A stretch of 64,000 bases of DNA from Sagittula salina (lineage in GTDB: Bacteria > Pseudomonadota > Alphaproteobacteria > Rhodobacterales > Rhodobacteraceae), in contig NZ_JAGISH010000006.1 of the NCBI RefSeq assembly GCF_017813235.1, forward strand, positions 186,001 to 250,000, written 5' to 3'. Within the stretch, counting starts at the first letter, position 1; the number at the start of each line of letters is the position of its first letter. The notes under the pieces were generated by a model. It had not been told where the DNA came from, made no database searches, and worked only from the letters and a program-made list of their open reading frames with translations. This document shows positions 20,829 through 29,182 of this stretch, one piece after another. The position numbers and the translations under genes are program-made.

Positions 20829-21827
20829 ATGGACAAATTCCCGGGCCAAAAGCGCGCAGTGCAGTATCTCTACCCGCCCATAGACGCCTTTGACCAGCGC
20901 AAGCTGGACGTTGGCGACGGGCATACCGTCTACCTTGAACAATGCGGCAACCCCGACGGCTGGCCGGTCATTGTTCTGCACGGCGGCCCCGGCGGCGGCT
21001 GCAGCCCCGCCATGCGACGCTATTTCGATCCCGACATCTACCGCGTCATCCTGTTCGATCAGCGCGGCTGTGGCCGCTCGCGCCCGCACGCCAGTGTGGC
21101 CAACAACACCACCTGGGATCTTGTGGCCGATATCGAACGCATCCGCGAAGCGCTGGGAATCGAGAAGGCCGCCGTTTTTGGCGGCAGCTGGGGCGCGACG
21201 CTGTCGCTGATCTATGCCATCTCGCATCCCGACCGCGTGAGCCACCTGATCCTCCGCGGCGTCTTCCTGATGACCCGGAAAGAACTGGACTGGTTCTACG
21301 GCGGCGGTGCGGGGCAGTTCTGGCCGGAGCCATGGGCCCGCTTCACCCACCTGATCCCCGAGGAGGAGCGCAGCGACCTGATCTCCGCCTATGAAAAGCG
21401 CCTGTTCAGCGGCGACCTCAGGACGGAAACGCGCTACGCGCAGGCCTGGTCGGCATGGGAGAACGCGCTGGCCTCGGTCTATTCCAGTGGCCACGGCGGC
21501 GAGGCCCCCGGCGAATACGCCCGTGCGTTTGCCCGGCTGGAGAACCACTATTTCGTCAACCGCGGCTTTCTGCCCGAAGATGGCTGGATCCTGAACAATA
21601 TCCACAAGATCCACGGCATCCCCGGCGTCATCGTGCAGGGGCGCTATGACATGATCTGCCCGCCGCGCCGCGCCTGGGAACTGGCGCAGGCCTGGCCCGA
21701 CGCCGATCTGCGCATGATCCGCAATGCCGGGCACGCGCTGTCGGAACCGGGCATAAGCGCCGAACTGGTCCGCGCCATGGACGACATCGCCCGGCAAGAG
21801 GGTTTACATACCGTGACAGGCCGATAG
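20829..21827 (+). CDS. pip: Proline iminopeptidase
   Basis: 332-residue alpha/beta hydrolase, family S33, which removes N-terminal proline from peptides. Seen: oxyanion motif HGGPGGGC, the nucleophile elbow GGSWGATLS, the catalytic Asp in GRYDMICP and the His in NAGHALSEPG. N-terminus YLYPPIDAFDQRKLDV is typical of bacterial Pip. ATG at 20829. Immediately upstream of a peptide-type ABC importer on the same strand, a sensible pairing of uptake and peptide breakdown, though a palindrome and 64 bp separate them. Confidence 0.94.
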   Translation: MDKFPGQKRAVQYLYPPIDAFDQRKLDVGDGHTVYLEQCGNPDGWPVIVLHGGPGGGCSPAMRRYFDPDIYRVILFDQRGCGRSRPHASVANNTTWDLVADIERIREALGIEKAAVFGGSWGATLSLIYAISHPDRVSHLILRGVFLMTRKELDWFYGGGAGQFWPEPWARFTHLIPEEERSDLISAYEKRLFSGDLRTETRYAQAWSAWENALASVYSSGHGGEAPGEYARAFARLENHYFVNRGFLPEDGWILNNIHKIHGIPGVIVQGRYDMICPPRRAWELAQAWPDADLRMIRNAGHALSEPGISAELVRAMDDIARQEGLHTVTGR

Positions 21828-21828
21828 G

Positions 21829-21844
21829 TTGACTCGTGAGTCAA
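21829..21844. promoter_or_regulatory. Palindrome before the ABC importer operon
   Basis: TTGACTCGTGAGTCAA has 7-bp inverted arms and a 2-bp centre and begins one base after the pip stop codon. TTGACT could also serve as a -35 element, which would put an operator on top of the promoter for the importer genes. A MarR-type gene lies at the far end of the operon and is a candidate partner (inference). Confidence 0.45.
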
Positions 21845-21891
21845 TAAAAACAATCCGCGTAAAGGCGCTCTCAGGGAGGGCATGAAGGAAC

Positions 21892-22881
21892 GTGCATCCG
21901 GTCCTTAAAATCATATTGCAGCGCCTCGCTCTGGGCCTGCTCACACTGTTCATCGTCTCCATCGTCATCTTTACGGCGGTGAACATGCTGCCCGGTGATT
22001 TCGCCCAGGCCATCCTCGGCCAGAGCGCCACCCCAGAAGCCGTCGCCGCCATTCGTCGCGACCTCGGGCTGGATCAGCCCTATGTGGTCCGCTACTTCGG
22101 CTGGCTGACGGACATGCTGCAGGGAAATCTCGGGATTTCCTACGCGCAGTTGAACTTTCAGTCGAACATGGGCGGGCAGAACCTGAAGACGGTCGCCGAC
22201 CAGATCGCGCCGCGCTTTGCCAACACCATGTTCCTTGCCGGTGTGGCGGCGGTGATCGCCGTGCCCTTTGCCGTGACGCTGGGGGTGCTGGCGGCGCTCT
22301 ACCGCAACTCTGCCTTCGACAAGGCGGTGAACGTGGGCACACTGACCTCGATCTCATCGCCGGAGTTCTTCCTCGCCTATATCCTCGTGCTGTTCCTCGC
22401 CGTGTTGAACCCGCTGCTGCCGTCGATCGCCAATATCTACCAGGGTATTTCCCTGGCGGACCGGCTGACCGCGACGCTGCTGCCAGCGCTGACCCTGACG
22501 CTGGTGGTGACGGCGCACATGATGCGCATGACGCGGGCGGCGATCATCAACCTTCTGGCCTCGCCCTATATCGAGATGGCGCGGCTGAAGGGTGTCTCGC
22601 CCTTCCGCATCATCGTCAAGCACGCGCTGCCAAACGCCTGGGCGCCAATCATCAACGTGATCGCGTTGAACCTCGCCTATCTGATCACCGGTGTGGTCGT
22701 GGTGGAGGTGGTGTTCAACTATCCCGGCATCGGGCAGCTCTTTGTCGACGCGGTGAAGAACCGGGACATCCCGGTGGTGCAGGCCTGCTGCCTGATCTTC
22801 GCCGCCGCCTACATCCTGCTGAACCTCGCCGCCGACATCCTGTCGATGCTGGCCAACCCCCGCCTGAGGCACCCGAAATGA
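21892..22881 (+). CDS. Peptide/nickel-type ABC transporter permease (DppB-like)
   Basis: 329-residue inner-membrane permease. N-terminal transmembrane helix followed by MLPGDFA, and the loop YIEMARLKGVSPFRIIVKHALPNAWAP, which is the EAA coupling motif that docks on the ATPase. Start GTG at 21892 behind AAGGAA. Its stop overlaps the next permease (ATGA, 22878-22881). First gene of the importer: permease, permease, fused ATPase, binding protein. Confidence 0.94.
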   Translation: MHPVLKIILQRLALGLLTLFIVSIVIFTAVNMLPGDFAQAILGQSATPEAVAAIRRDLGLDQPYVVRYFGWLTDMLQGNLGISYAQLNFQSNMGGQNLKTVADQIAPRFANTMFLAGVAAVIAVPFAVTLGVLAALYRNSAFDKAVNVGTLTSISSPEFFLAYILVLFLAVLNPLLPSIANIYQGISLADRLTATLLPALTLTLVVTAHMMRMTRAAIINLLASPYIEMARLKGVSPFRIIVKHALPNAWAPIINVIALNLAYLITGVVVVEVVFNYPGIGQLFVDAVKNRDIPVVQACCLIFAAAYILLNLAADILSMLANPRLRHPK

Positions 22882-24071
22882 GCGCCTGGATCCTTGTTCC
22901 CGCCGTTTTCGCGTCGCTTCTGGCGCTTGGCTGGGCCGGGCGGCTTGCCGGGCAGAAAGCCACCGGCAATGCGCCCACCTACCGGGACATGCCGCTGGCG
23001 GTGGCCTTCGGCTACGCCTTTGCGCTGGCACTGGTGGTGGCGGGCGTCTGGCTTTACCTGCAACCGGCCACACTGGACGGCGCTCCGCGCGCCTCGGTGA
23101 TCTTCTGGCGCTGGGCGGTGCATTTCCTCGCGGCCTCCGCTGTGGCGGCCTTCGTATTTCGGCTGGCGGGGCGGCACATCGGCACCGAAGGGACAAAGAA
23201 AGCCTTTCGGAACATGCCGCTGACCGCCGCCTTCGGCATCCTCGTGGTGCTGATCTACGCGCTGACAGCGATTTTTGCCGGGTGGATCGCACCGCACGGG
23301 CAGAGCCAGGTCTTTGCCACCGCGAATGTCGTACCGGGCGGCAATGCCGCGCTGGGAGGCAACCCGGAGTTCCCGCTGGGCACCGACCAGATCGGTCGGG
23401 ATATCCTGTCGCGCCTGATCTACGGGGCGCAGAACACGGTGGGCATCGCCTTTGCCACGACGCTGCTGGCGTTCTTTCTTGGCGGGACGCTGGGGTTCCT
23501 GGCCGCGACGCTGCAGGGGTGGGTGGATCAGGTGCTGTCGCGCCTCGTCGATGTACTGATGGCGATCCCCTCGTTGATCTTCTCGCTCCTGCTGATCACC
23601 GTGGCATCGGCCTGGGTATCCGGCGCGGGGCTGACGGCGGCCATGGTGGTCATCATCGCGGTGATCGATTCCACCCGCGTCTTCCGCCTGAGCCGCGCGG
23701 TCGGCATGAACATCGTCGTCATGGACTACATCGAGGCGGCGAAACTGCGCGGCGAGGGCCTGACCTACCTGATCTTCCGCGAGATCCTGCCGAATGCCAC
23801 CGCGCCCCTGCTGGCTGAGTTCGGGCTGCGCTTCTGCTTTGTCTTCCTCACGATCTCCGCGCTGTCCTTCCTTGGCCTCGGCATCCAGCCGCCGCTGGCG
23901 GACTGGGGCACGATGGTGAAGGACCTTTCCGCATTCATCAACTACGCCGCCTTTGCGCCGCAGATCGCCAGCGCACCGCTGCTGGCGGCGGGGGCCATCG
24001 CGCTACTGACCGTGGCAGTGAACTTCGTGGTGGACTGGATGCTTCAGCGGTCGTCGGGGTTGAAGGAATGA
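22878..24071 (+). CDS. Peptide/nickel-type ABC transporter permease (DppC-like) with duplicated N-terminal module
   Basis: 397 residues, about 100 longer than usual for DppC. The standard part begins near residue 108 and contains GTDQIGRDILSRLIYGAQ and the coupling loop YIEAAKLRGEGLTYLIFREILPN. The extra N-terminus has three hydrophobic spans (about 2-21, 38-61, 75-97). RLAG...YRDMPLAVAFG at 22-45 resembles RLAG...FRNMPLTAAFG at 96-120, so the first membrane module looks duplicated. Coupled to the upstream permease by ATGA overlap; 73 bp before the ATPase gene. Confidence 0.92.
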   Translation: MSAWILVPAVFASLLALGWAGRLAGQKATGNAPTYRDMPLAVAFGYAFALALVVAGVWLYLQPATLDGAPRASVIFWRWAVHFLAASAVAAFVFRLAGRHIGTEGTKKAFRNMPLTAAFGILVVLIYALTAIFAGWIAPHGQSQVFATANVVPGGNAALGGNPEFPLGTDQIGRDILSRLIYGAQNTVGIAFATTLLAFFLGGTLGFLAATLQGWVDQVLSRLVDVLMAIPSLIFSLLLITVASAWVSGAGLTAAMVVIIAVIDSTRVFRLSRAVGMNIVVMDYIEAAKLRGEGLTYLIFREILPNATAPLLAEFGLRFCFVFLTISALSFLGLGIQPPLADWGTMVKDLSAFINYAAFAPQIASAPLLAAGAIALLTVAVNFVVDWMLQRSSGLKE

Positions 24072-24144
24072 GCGCGCCCCGGACCCTGATGCGGAGGGCC
24101 ACGTCCGGCGCGGCGACGGAATTCACCGGAACGGAGGCCACCTC

Positions 24145-25794
24145 ATGACCGATCTCCTCCTCGAAATGCACGACGTCCAGATAGAGGGGCGCTCGGACGA
24201 GACCTGGATGCCGATCATCAAGGGCGTCGATCTGATCTTGAAAAAGGGCGAGGTCCTGGGCCTCATCGGTGAATCCGGGGCAGGCAAATCCACCCTCGGC
24301 CTTGCCGCCATGGGATTCACCCGCGATGGCGTCAGGATCTCGGGCGGGACGGTGACCTTCGACGGCATCGACCTGCGCACAGCTTCCGCCGAGACGAAGC
24401 GCCAGCTTCTTGGCAAGCGGATCGCCTACGTGGCGCAATCGGCCGCCGCCTCCTTCAACCCTGCGCACAAACTGATCGACCAGCACACGGAGGCGCCGGT
24501 CCAGCACGGCACCGCCTCGAAGGCCGAGAGCATGGCGGACGGGATCGAGCTATACCGCCGTCTTCGCCTGCCTGACCCGGACGAGATCGGCTTTCGCTAC
24601 CCGCATCAGGTGTCCGGCGGGCAGTTGCAGCGGGCGATGACCGCAATGGCCATGGCCACGCGCCCCGACCTCATCATCTTTGACGAGCCGACCACCGCGC
24701 TGGATGTCACCACCCAGATCGAGGTTCTGGCCGCCATCCGCGACATCGTGGAACAGTTCGGCACGGCGGCGATCTACATCACGCACGATCTCGCCGTGGT
24801 CGCGCAGATGGCCGACCGCATCAAGGTGCTGCTGAAAGGCGAAGAGGTCGAGGAGGCCGAAACACGCGAAATGCTGAGCGCGCCAAAGGAGGACTACACA
24901 AAGTCGCTTTGGGCCGTGCGCGCCTTCCAGCGCCCGGCCAAACCCGCCCCCGCCACCGACGCCATCCCCGTGGTCAGCGTTCAGACCGTCACCGCCGCCT
25001 ATGGGAAGATCCCGGTGCTGCACGATGTGTCCTTTGACATCCACGCGGGCCGAACCGTGGCCGTCGTGGGCGAGAGCGGGTCGGGCAAATCCACCACCGC
25101 ACGCGTCATCACCGGCCTCCTGCCACAAAGCGCGGGCGTGGTGGAACTGGACGGCGAACCCCTGCCCGCCGACTACCGCAAACGGTCCAAAGACCAGCTG
25201 CGGCAGATCCAGATGATCTACCAGATGGCGGACACGGCACTGAACCCGCGCCAGACGATTGCAGAGATCGTCGGCCGCCCGGTCGAATTCTACACGGGTC
25301 TCAAGGGCCACGCGAAACGCAACCGCGTCGCGGAACTCATGGAACAGATCGAACTGCCCGCTTCGGAATACGCCGATCGCCTGCCCTCGGAACTGTCCGG
25401 CGGCCAGAAGCAGCGCATCGGCATCGCCCGCGCGCTGGCGGCGGAGCCGAAGTTCATCATCTGCGACGAGGTGACAAGCGCGCTCGACCAGCTGGTGGCC
25501 GAAGGCATACTGCGCCTGCTTGCCCGGCTTCAGGACGACCTCAACCTCAGCTATATGTTCATTACCCACGACCTTGCCACGGTGCGGTCAATCGCCGACG
25601 AGGTCGTGGTGATGAAGGACGGTCGCGTGGTGGAACAGGGTCGCAAGGCGGAAATGTTCCGCCCGCCGCATCACCCTTACACCGACCTGCTGCTGTCTTC
25701 GGTGCCGGAGATGGACCCGGACTGGCTGACCAACCTGCTGGCCGAACGCGGCGTGCACAACATAGGCGACGCCGCTGCGGCGTCGATCAAGTGA
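24145..25794 (+). CDS. ABC transporter ATPase with two fused nucleotide-binding domains (DppD-DppF type)
   Basis: 549 residues. First domain: Walker A GESGAGKST, signature SGGQLQRAM, Walker B LIIFDEPTTALD. Second domain from about residue 275: Walker A GESGSGKST, signature LSGGQKQRIG, Walker B FIICDEVTSALD, His switch ITHD. Both sites look intact. Together with the two permeases it forms a complete importer core. ATG at 24145. A stem-loop and a likely extra promoter separate it from the binding-protein gene. Confidence 0.95.
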   Translation: MTDLLLEMHDVQIEGRSDETWMPIIKGVDLILKKGEVLGLIGESGAGKSTLGLAAMGFTRDGVRISGGTVTFDGIDLRTASAETKRQLLGKRIAYVAQSAAASFNPAHKLIDQHTEAPVQHGTASKAESMADGIELYRRLRLPDPDEIGFRYPHQVSGGQLQRAMTAMAMATRPDLIIFDEPTTALDVTTQIEVLAAIRDIVEQFGTAAIYITHDLAVVAQMADRIKVLLKGEEVEEAETREMLSAPKEDYTKSLWAVRAFQRPAKPAPATDAIPVVSVQTVTAAYGKIPVLHDVSFDIHAGRTVAVVGESGSGKSTTARVITGLLPQSAGVVELDGEPLPADYRKRSKDQLRQIQMIYQMADTALNPRQTIAEIVGRPVEFYTGLKGHAKRNRVAELMEQIELPASEYADRLPSELSGGQKQRIGIARALAAEPKFIICDEVTSALDQLVAEGILRLLARLQDDLNLSYMFITHDLATVRSIADEVVVMKDGRVVEQGRKAEMFRPPHHPYTDLLLSSVPEMDPDWLTNLLAERGVHNIGDAAAASIK

Positions 25795-25804
25795 ACATGA
25801 TAGG

Positions 25805-25827
25805 ACAGGGGCGGATCACCGCCCTGT
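25805..25827 (+). promoter_or_regulatory. Intercistronic stem-loop between ATPase and binding-protein genes
   Basis: ACAGGGGCGG-ATCA-CCGCCCTGT forms a nine-pair stem with one bulged G, 11 bases after the ATPase stop codon. No T-run follows directly (TTTT comes six bases later), so it may be a partial terminator or an mRNA-stabilising structure that sets different levels for the two parts of the operon. Confidence 0.5.
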
Positions 25828-25842
25828 GACGAGTTTTGCGTT

Positions 25843-25848
25843 TATAAT
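25843..25848 (+). promoter_or_regulatory. Consensus -10 element before the binding-protein gene
   Basis: TATAAT in a GTTTATAATCG context, 57 bases before the start codon, in an otherwise GC-rich genome. No convincing -35 is found at 17-18 bp. It suggests an internal promoter giving the periplasmic binding protein higher expression than the membrane parts. Confidence 0.45.
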
Positions 25849-25904
25849 CGCAAGAGAATCGCTAGGGTCGCTGAACGACCCGGCAAAGACAGGGAGTAAT
25901 ACAC

Positions 25905-27455
25905 ATGATGAAGATCAGCCGACGCGGGCTTCTGACCACCGGCGCCGCAGCGGGCGTTCTGGCGGCCTCCGGCCTGCCGCTGCGCGCTCAGGCCAAGAAG
26001 GGCGGTCGCCTGCGCGCGGGCCTTTCGGGTGCCAACACCTCCGACAGCTGGGACGCGCGCACGCATTCCGACCTCTTCATGATTGCCTCAGCGCAGGGCT
26101 CCGTCTTTGACAGCCTGACGGAAATCGCCGCCGACGGCACCCTGAAGGGCGAACTGGCAGAAAGCTGGGAGGCCTCGCCCGACGCGAAGACCTGGACCTT
26201 CAACCTCCGCCCCGGCGTGACCTTCCACAACGGCAAGAGCTTTGGCGCCGACGACGTGATCGAAAGCTTGCAGATGCACGTGGCCGAGGGCGCAAAATCC
26301 GCCGCCAAGCCGATCGTCGAACCCATCGTCGAGATGAAGAAGACCGGCGACCTCCAGGTGCAACTGGTGCTGAAGGACGGCAACGCCGACCTGCCCTACC
26401 TGCTGTCGGACTACCACATCCTGATGTACCCGGCCGGCCAGATCGAGGAGGCCATCGCCAAGGGCATCGGCACCGGCCTCTACCAGGTGCAGAGCTTCGA
26501 GCCGGGCGTGCGCATGGTCGCCACCCGCTACGCGGATCACTACAAGGGCGACGCCGCGGGCTTCTTCGACGAGATCGAGTATATCGCGATCAACGACAAC
26601 ACCGCCCGCATGAACGCGCTGATGACGGGGCAGGTGGATGCAATCAACCGCATCGACTTCAAGACCGAGGCCCTGCTGAAGGCCAACCCGATGATCCGCA
26701 TTCAGGAGGTCACCGGCAACCAGCACTACATCTTCCCGATGCTGACCGATGTGGCGCCCTTCTCGGACGTCAACGTGCGCAAGGCGCTGAAGTACGGCAT
26801 CAACCGGCAGGAAATGGTGGACAAGATCCTGCAGGGCCACGGCAAAGTCGGCAACGACAGCCCCATCGGCCCCGCGAACCAGTACTATCAGGAGATGGAA
26901 CAGCTCGCCTACGACCCCGACAAGGCGAAGTTCCACCTGAAGGAAGCCGGCCTCGACAGCCTCGACATCGACCTCTCGGCCTCCTCGGCGGCTTTCGAGG
27001 GCGCGGTGGATGCGGCCCAATTGTTCCAGGCCTCGGCCAAGGCGGGCGGCATCAACATCAACGTGGTTCAGGAACCGGCGGACGGCTACTGGTCCAACGT
27101 CTGGCTGAAGAAGCCCTTCTGCGCCTCCTACTGGTCGGGCCGCGCAACGGAGGACTGGATGTTCTCGACCGCCTACGCCGAAGGCGCACCATGGAACGAC
27201 AGCCACTGGGGCAGTGAACAAAGCCCGCGTTTCCAGGAGCTTCTGGTCTCCGCCCGCGCCGAACTGGACAGCGCCAAGCGCCGCGAACAGTATGGCGAGA
27301 TGCAGATGATCCTGCGCGACGAGGGCGGCGTGCTGGTGCCGATGTTTGCCAACTACGTGCAGGCGGTTTCTTCCAAGGTCGCCAACCCGGATACGGTCGG
27401 CAATCTCTGGCAGATGGACAACGCCCGCATGGCGGAACGGTGGTGGATGGCGTAA
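25905..27455 (+). CDS. ABC transporter substrate-binding protein, family 5
   Basis: 516-residue periplasmic oligopeptide/nickel-type binding protein (SBP_bac_5). N-terminal export signal MMKISRRGLLTTGAAAGVLAASG with twin arginine, consistent with Tat export, cleaved near AQA. Family stretches include ESWEASPDAKTWTFNLRPGVTFHNGKSF and ALKYGINRQEMVDKILQG. ATG at 25905 (or 25908) behind AGGGAG. The cargo, probably short peptides or a related solute, cannot be read from the sequence; the neighbouring pip gene favours peptides. Confidence 0.94.
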   Translation: MMKISRRGLLTTGAAAGVLAASGLPLRAQAKKGGRLRAGLSGANTSDSWDARTHSDLFMIASAQGSVFDSLTEIAADGTLKGELAESWEASPDAKTWTFNLRPGVTFHNGKSFGADDVIESLQMHVAEGAKSAAKPIVEPIVEMKKTGDLQVQLVLKDGNADLPYLLSDYHILMYPAGQIEEAIAKGIGTGLYQVQSFEPGVRMVATRYADHYKGDAAGFFDEIEYIAINDNTARMNALMTGQVDAINRIDFKTEALLKANPMIRIQEVTGNQHYIFPMLTDVAPFSDVNVRKALKYGINRQEMVDKILQGHGKVGNDSPIGPANQYYQEMEQLAYDPDKAKFHLKEAGLDSLDIDLSASSAAFEGAVDAAQLFQASAKAGGININVVQEPADGYWSNVWLKKPFCASYWSGRATEDWMFSTAYAEGAPWNDSHWGSEQSPRFQELLVSARAELDSAKRREQYGEMQMILRDEGGVLVPMFANYVQAVSSKVANPDTVGNLWQMDNARMAERWWMA

Positions 27456-27482
27456 TCGCCCGACACCGAAAAAAGAAATCAG

Positions 27483-27508
27483 CGCCCCGCCCAACCGGCG
27501 GGGCGTTT
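27483..27508 (+). terminator. Rho-independent-type terminator after the binding-protein gene
   Basis: CGCCCCGCC-CAACC-GGCGGGGCG, a perfect nine-pair stem followed by TTT, 27 bases after the stop codon. The T-tract is short, so strength is uncertain, but position and stem fit the end of the importer operon. Confidence 0.75.
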
Positions 27509-27542
27509 CGCGTCCCGACATGTCACAATGCGCCGCACCGCT

Positions 27543-27565
27543 GTTTCACCTTGGCTGAAATACGC
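27543..27565 (-). repeat. Dispersed 3' intergenic element, copy B (downstream of marR)
   Basis: Minus strand reads GCGTATTTCAGCCAAGGTGAA, about 40 bases after the marR stop. As in copy A, a GGGGC...GCCCC hairpin lies between the stop codon and the core (27590-27603), and CCGCTCCT...CCGGG is also shared with copy A. Confidence 0.7.
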
Positions 27566-27605
27566 CCGGGAGGAGCGGCACAGGCGCGGGGGGCAGCGCC
27601 CCTTC

Positions 27606-28037
27606 CTACCCCTCCAGCTTCCCGCGCAACTCCCGCAGCACCGGCAGCGCCGCGCGCACCTTTTCCTCGCCGAGGTCGCCCATGACTTCGTCTATCAGTG
27701 GCGTGATCGCCGCCAGCGCGGCATCGCGTGCCGAGCGTCCGGCGGGCGAGATCGACACCATCTTTCGACGCGCGTCGTCCCAGTCAGGGCGAATATGCAC
27801 GTAACCGGCGATCTCCAGCTTGGACAGAGTGTTGGTCATCGCGCCGCGCGTGACGTGGAACGTGCGGGCCAGTTGTGCCGGGCTTTTCTCGCCGCCGCGC
27901 GCCAGTTGGTTCAGTACCGAAAAATGCGAGATTTCCATCTTGTTCGGCAGCACCTTCGTCAAGCGCGCGCGCAAGAGCTGATCCGCCACCAGCAATTCGG
28001 AGAAAAGCGAGATCGCCAGCACGCCGCCTTCGCTCAT
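27606..28037 (-). CDS. MarR family transcriptional regulator
   Basis: 143 residues. The winged helix-turn-helix spans residues 35-100: SHFSVLNQLARGGEKSPAQLA, HVTRGAMTNTLSKLE as recognition helix, then RPDWDDARRKMVSISPAG as the wing. ATG at 28037 overlaps the nitrilase-type gene stop (28034). Last gene of a comF-grxC-nitrilase-marR run, convergent with the ABC importer operon. Target unknown; the palindromes at 822 and 21829 are of a type MarR dimers bind. Confidence 0.92.
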   Translation of the reverse strand: MSEGGVLAISLFSELLVADQLLRARLTKVLPNKMEISHFSVLNQLARGGEKSPAQLARTFHVTRGAMTNTLSKLEIAGYVHIRPDWDDARRKMVSISPAGRSARDAALAAITPLIDEVMGDLGEEKVRAALPVLRELRGKLEG

Positions 28038-28885
28038 GCGCCTGCACCCGGAAGCAGAGGGCCCTCGAATACCCGATCATGCGTCAGCGACGGCACCTTG
28101 TGACGGGCCTCCTCCACGCGGGACAGATCCAGATCGACGCAGAACACACCCGGTGCTGTCCCGGCATCCAGCAGCATCTCGCCCCAGGGGGCCACAACCA
28201 TCGAGTGCCCGTAAGTTGCGCGCGCCCGGCCTGTACGCGTCGGGTGGGTTCCGCATTGCGCGGGCGCCAGCACGAAACAGCCCGTCTCGATCGCGCGCGC
28301 CTGCAAAAGCGGCTGCCAATGCGCTGGCCCCGTACCGGGTGAGAAGGCCGCGGGCACCGTCAGCACCTGCGCCCCCGCCTGCGCCAGTGCGCGGTAGAGG
28401 CAGGCGAACCGCACATCGTAGCAGATCGTCAGGCCCAGCATGGCCCCGGCCGCCTCTGCCAGCACCGCACGCGATCCCGGCGCGTAGCCCGACGATTCTC
28501 GGTATGTCTCCGCCTCCGACACCTGCACGTCGAACATGTGCATCTTGTCGTAGCGTGCGGTCACAACGCCCTCGGGCGAGACCAGCAGCGAACGGTTGAC
28601 AAAGCGGGTCTCCGGCGGCTCGGCCTTCAACGCCAGCGATCCCAGCAGCACCCAAATACCCAGCGCCCGCGCCTCCTCCTGCACGCCCGCCAGCACGGTA
28701 TCCTCTGCCTCCGGGCGCAACACGGCGGCCTGATGCGCGCGGTCCATGGAGACGCAGTTCGTGACCTCGGGTGTGAGCGCGATTTCCGCCCCGGCGGCCT
28801 TCGCCGCCTTGAGCATCGAGACCAGCATTGCAAGGTTCTGCGCCGGATCGTCCGACGCGGTCATCTGCAGGAGAGCGGCGCGCAT
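28034..28885 (-). CDS. Carbon-nitrogen hydrolase family protein (Nit1/Nit2-like)
   Basis: 283-residue nitrilase-superfamily amidase. The Glu-Lys-Cys triad is visible: Glu40 (LTPEVTNC), Lys in RYDKMHMFD and Cys in GLTICYDVRF. The sequence around KMHMFDVQV resembles the deaminated-glutathione amidase/omega-amidase group, a metabolite-repair role; that subgroup call is inference. ATG at 28885 shares one base with the glutaredoxin stop (TGATG). Frame is open much further upstream but that part lies over grxC in another frame. Confidence 0.9.
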   Translation of the reverse strand: MRAALLQMTASDDPAQNLAMLVSMLKAAKAAGAEIALTPEVTNCVSMDRAHQAAVLRPEAEDTVLAGVQEEARALGIWVLLGSLALKAEPPETRFVNRSLLVSPEGVVTARYDKMHMFDVQVSEAETYRESSGYAPGSRAVLAEAAGAMLGLTICYDVRFACLYRALAQAGAQVLTVPAAFSPGTGPAHWQPLLQARAIETGCFVLAPAQCGTHPTRTGRARATYGHSMVVAPWGEMLLDAGTAPGVFCVDLDLSRVEEARHKVPSLTHDRVFEGPLLPGAGA

Positions 28886-29142
28886 CACCCCGCCAGCAGC
28901 GGGTCGAGCTTGCCCGCCCGCTCCAGCGCGTAAAGTTCGTCGCAACCTCCGACGTGGGTTTCGCCGATAAAGATCTGCGGCACCGTGTGGCGACCATGGG
29001 CGCGGTCCATCATTTCCGACCGGCGACCGGGTTCCTTGACGACATCGATCTCGTGGAACTCCGCCCCTTTGGAGGTCAGCAGCCGTTTCGCCGAGTGGCA
29101 GAAACCGCAATAGGGCGAAGAATAGATTTCAATACGTTGCAT
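28885..29142 (-). CDS. grxC: Glutaredoxin 3
   Basis: 85-residue dithiol glutaredoxin with active site CGFC at Cys12-Cys15 (YSSPYCGFCHSAKRLL), cis-Pro TVPQIFI and GGCDELYAL near the C-terminus. CGFC instead of the usual CPYC is a common alphaproteobacterial variant. ATG at 29142. Placed before a nitrilase that may act on deaminated glutathione, a plausible functional link. Confidence 0.95.
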   Translation of the reverse strand: MQRIEIYSSPYCGFCHSAKRLLTSKGAEFHEIDVVKEPGRRSEMMDRAHGRHTVPQIFIGETHVGGCDELYALERAGKLDPLLAG

Positions 29143-29182
29143 GAGCTTTCCCTTGGGGCCGACATGGCCCGTTTACAGGAAC

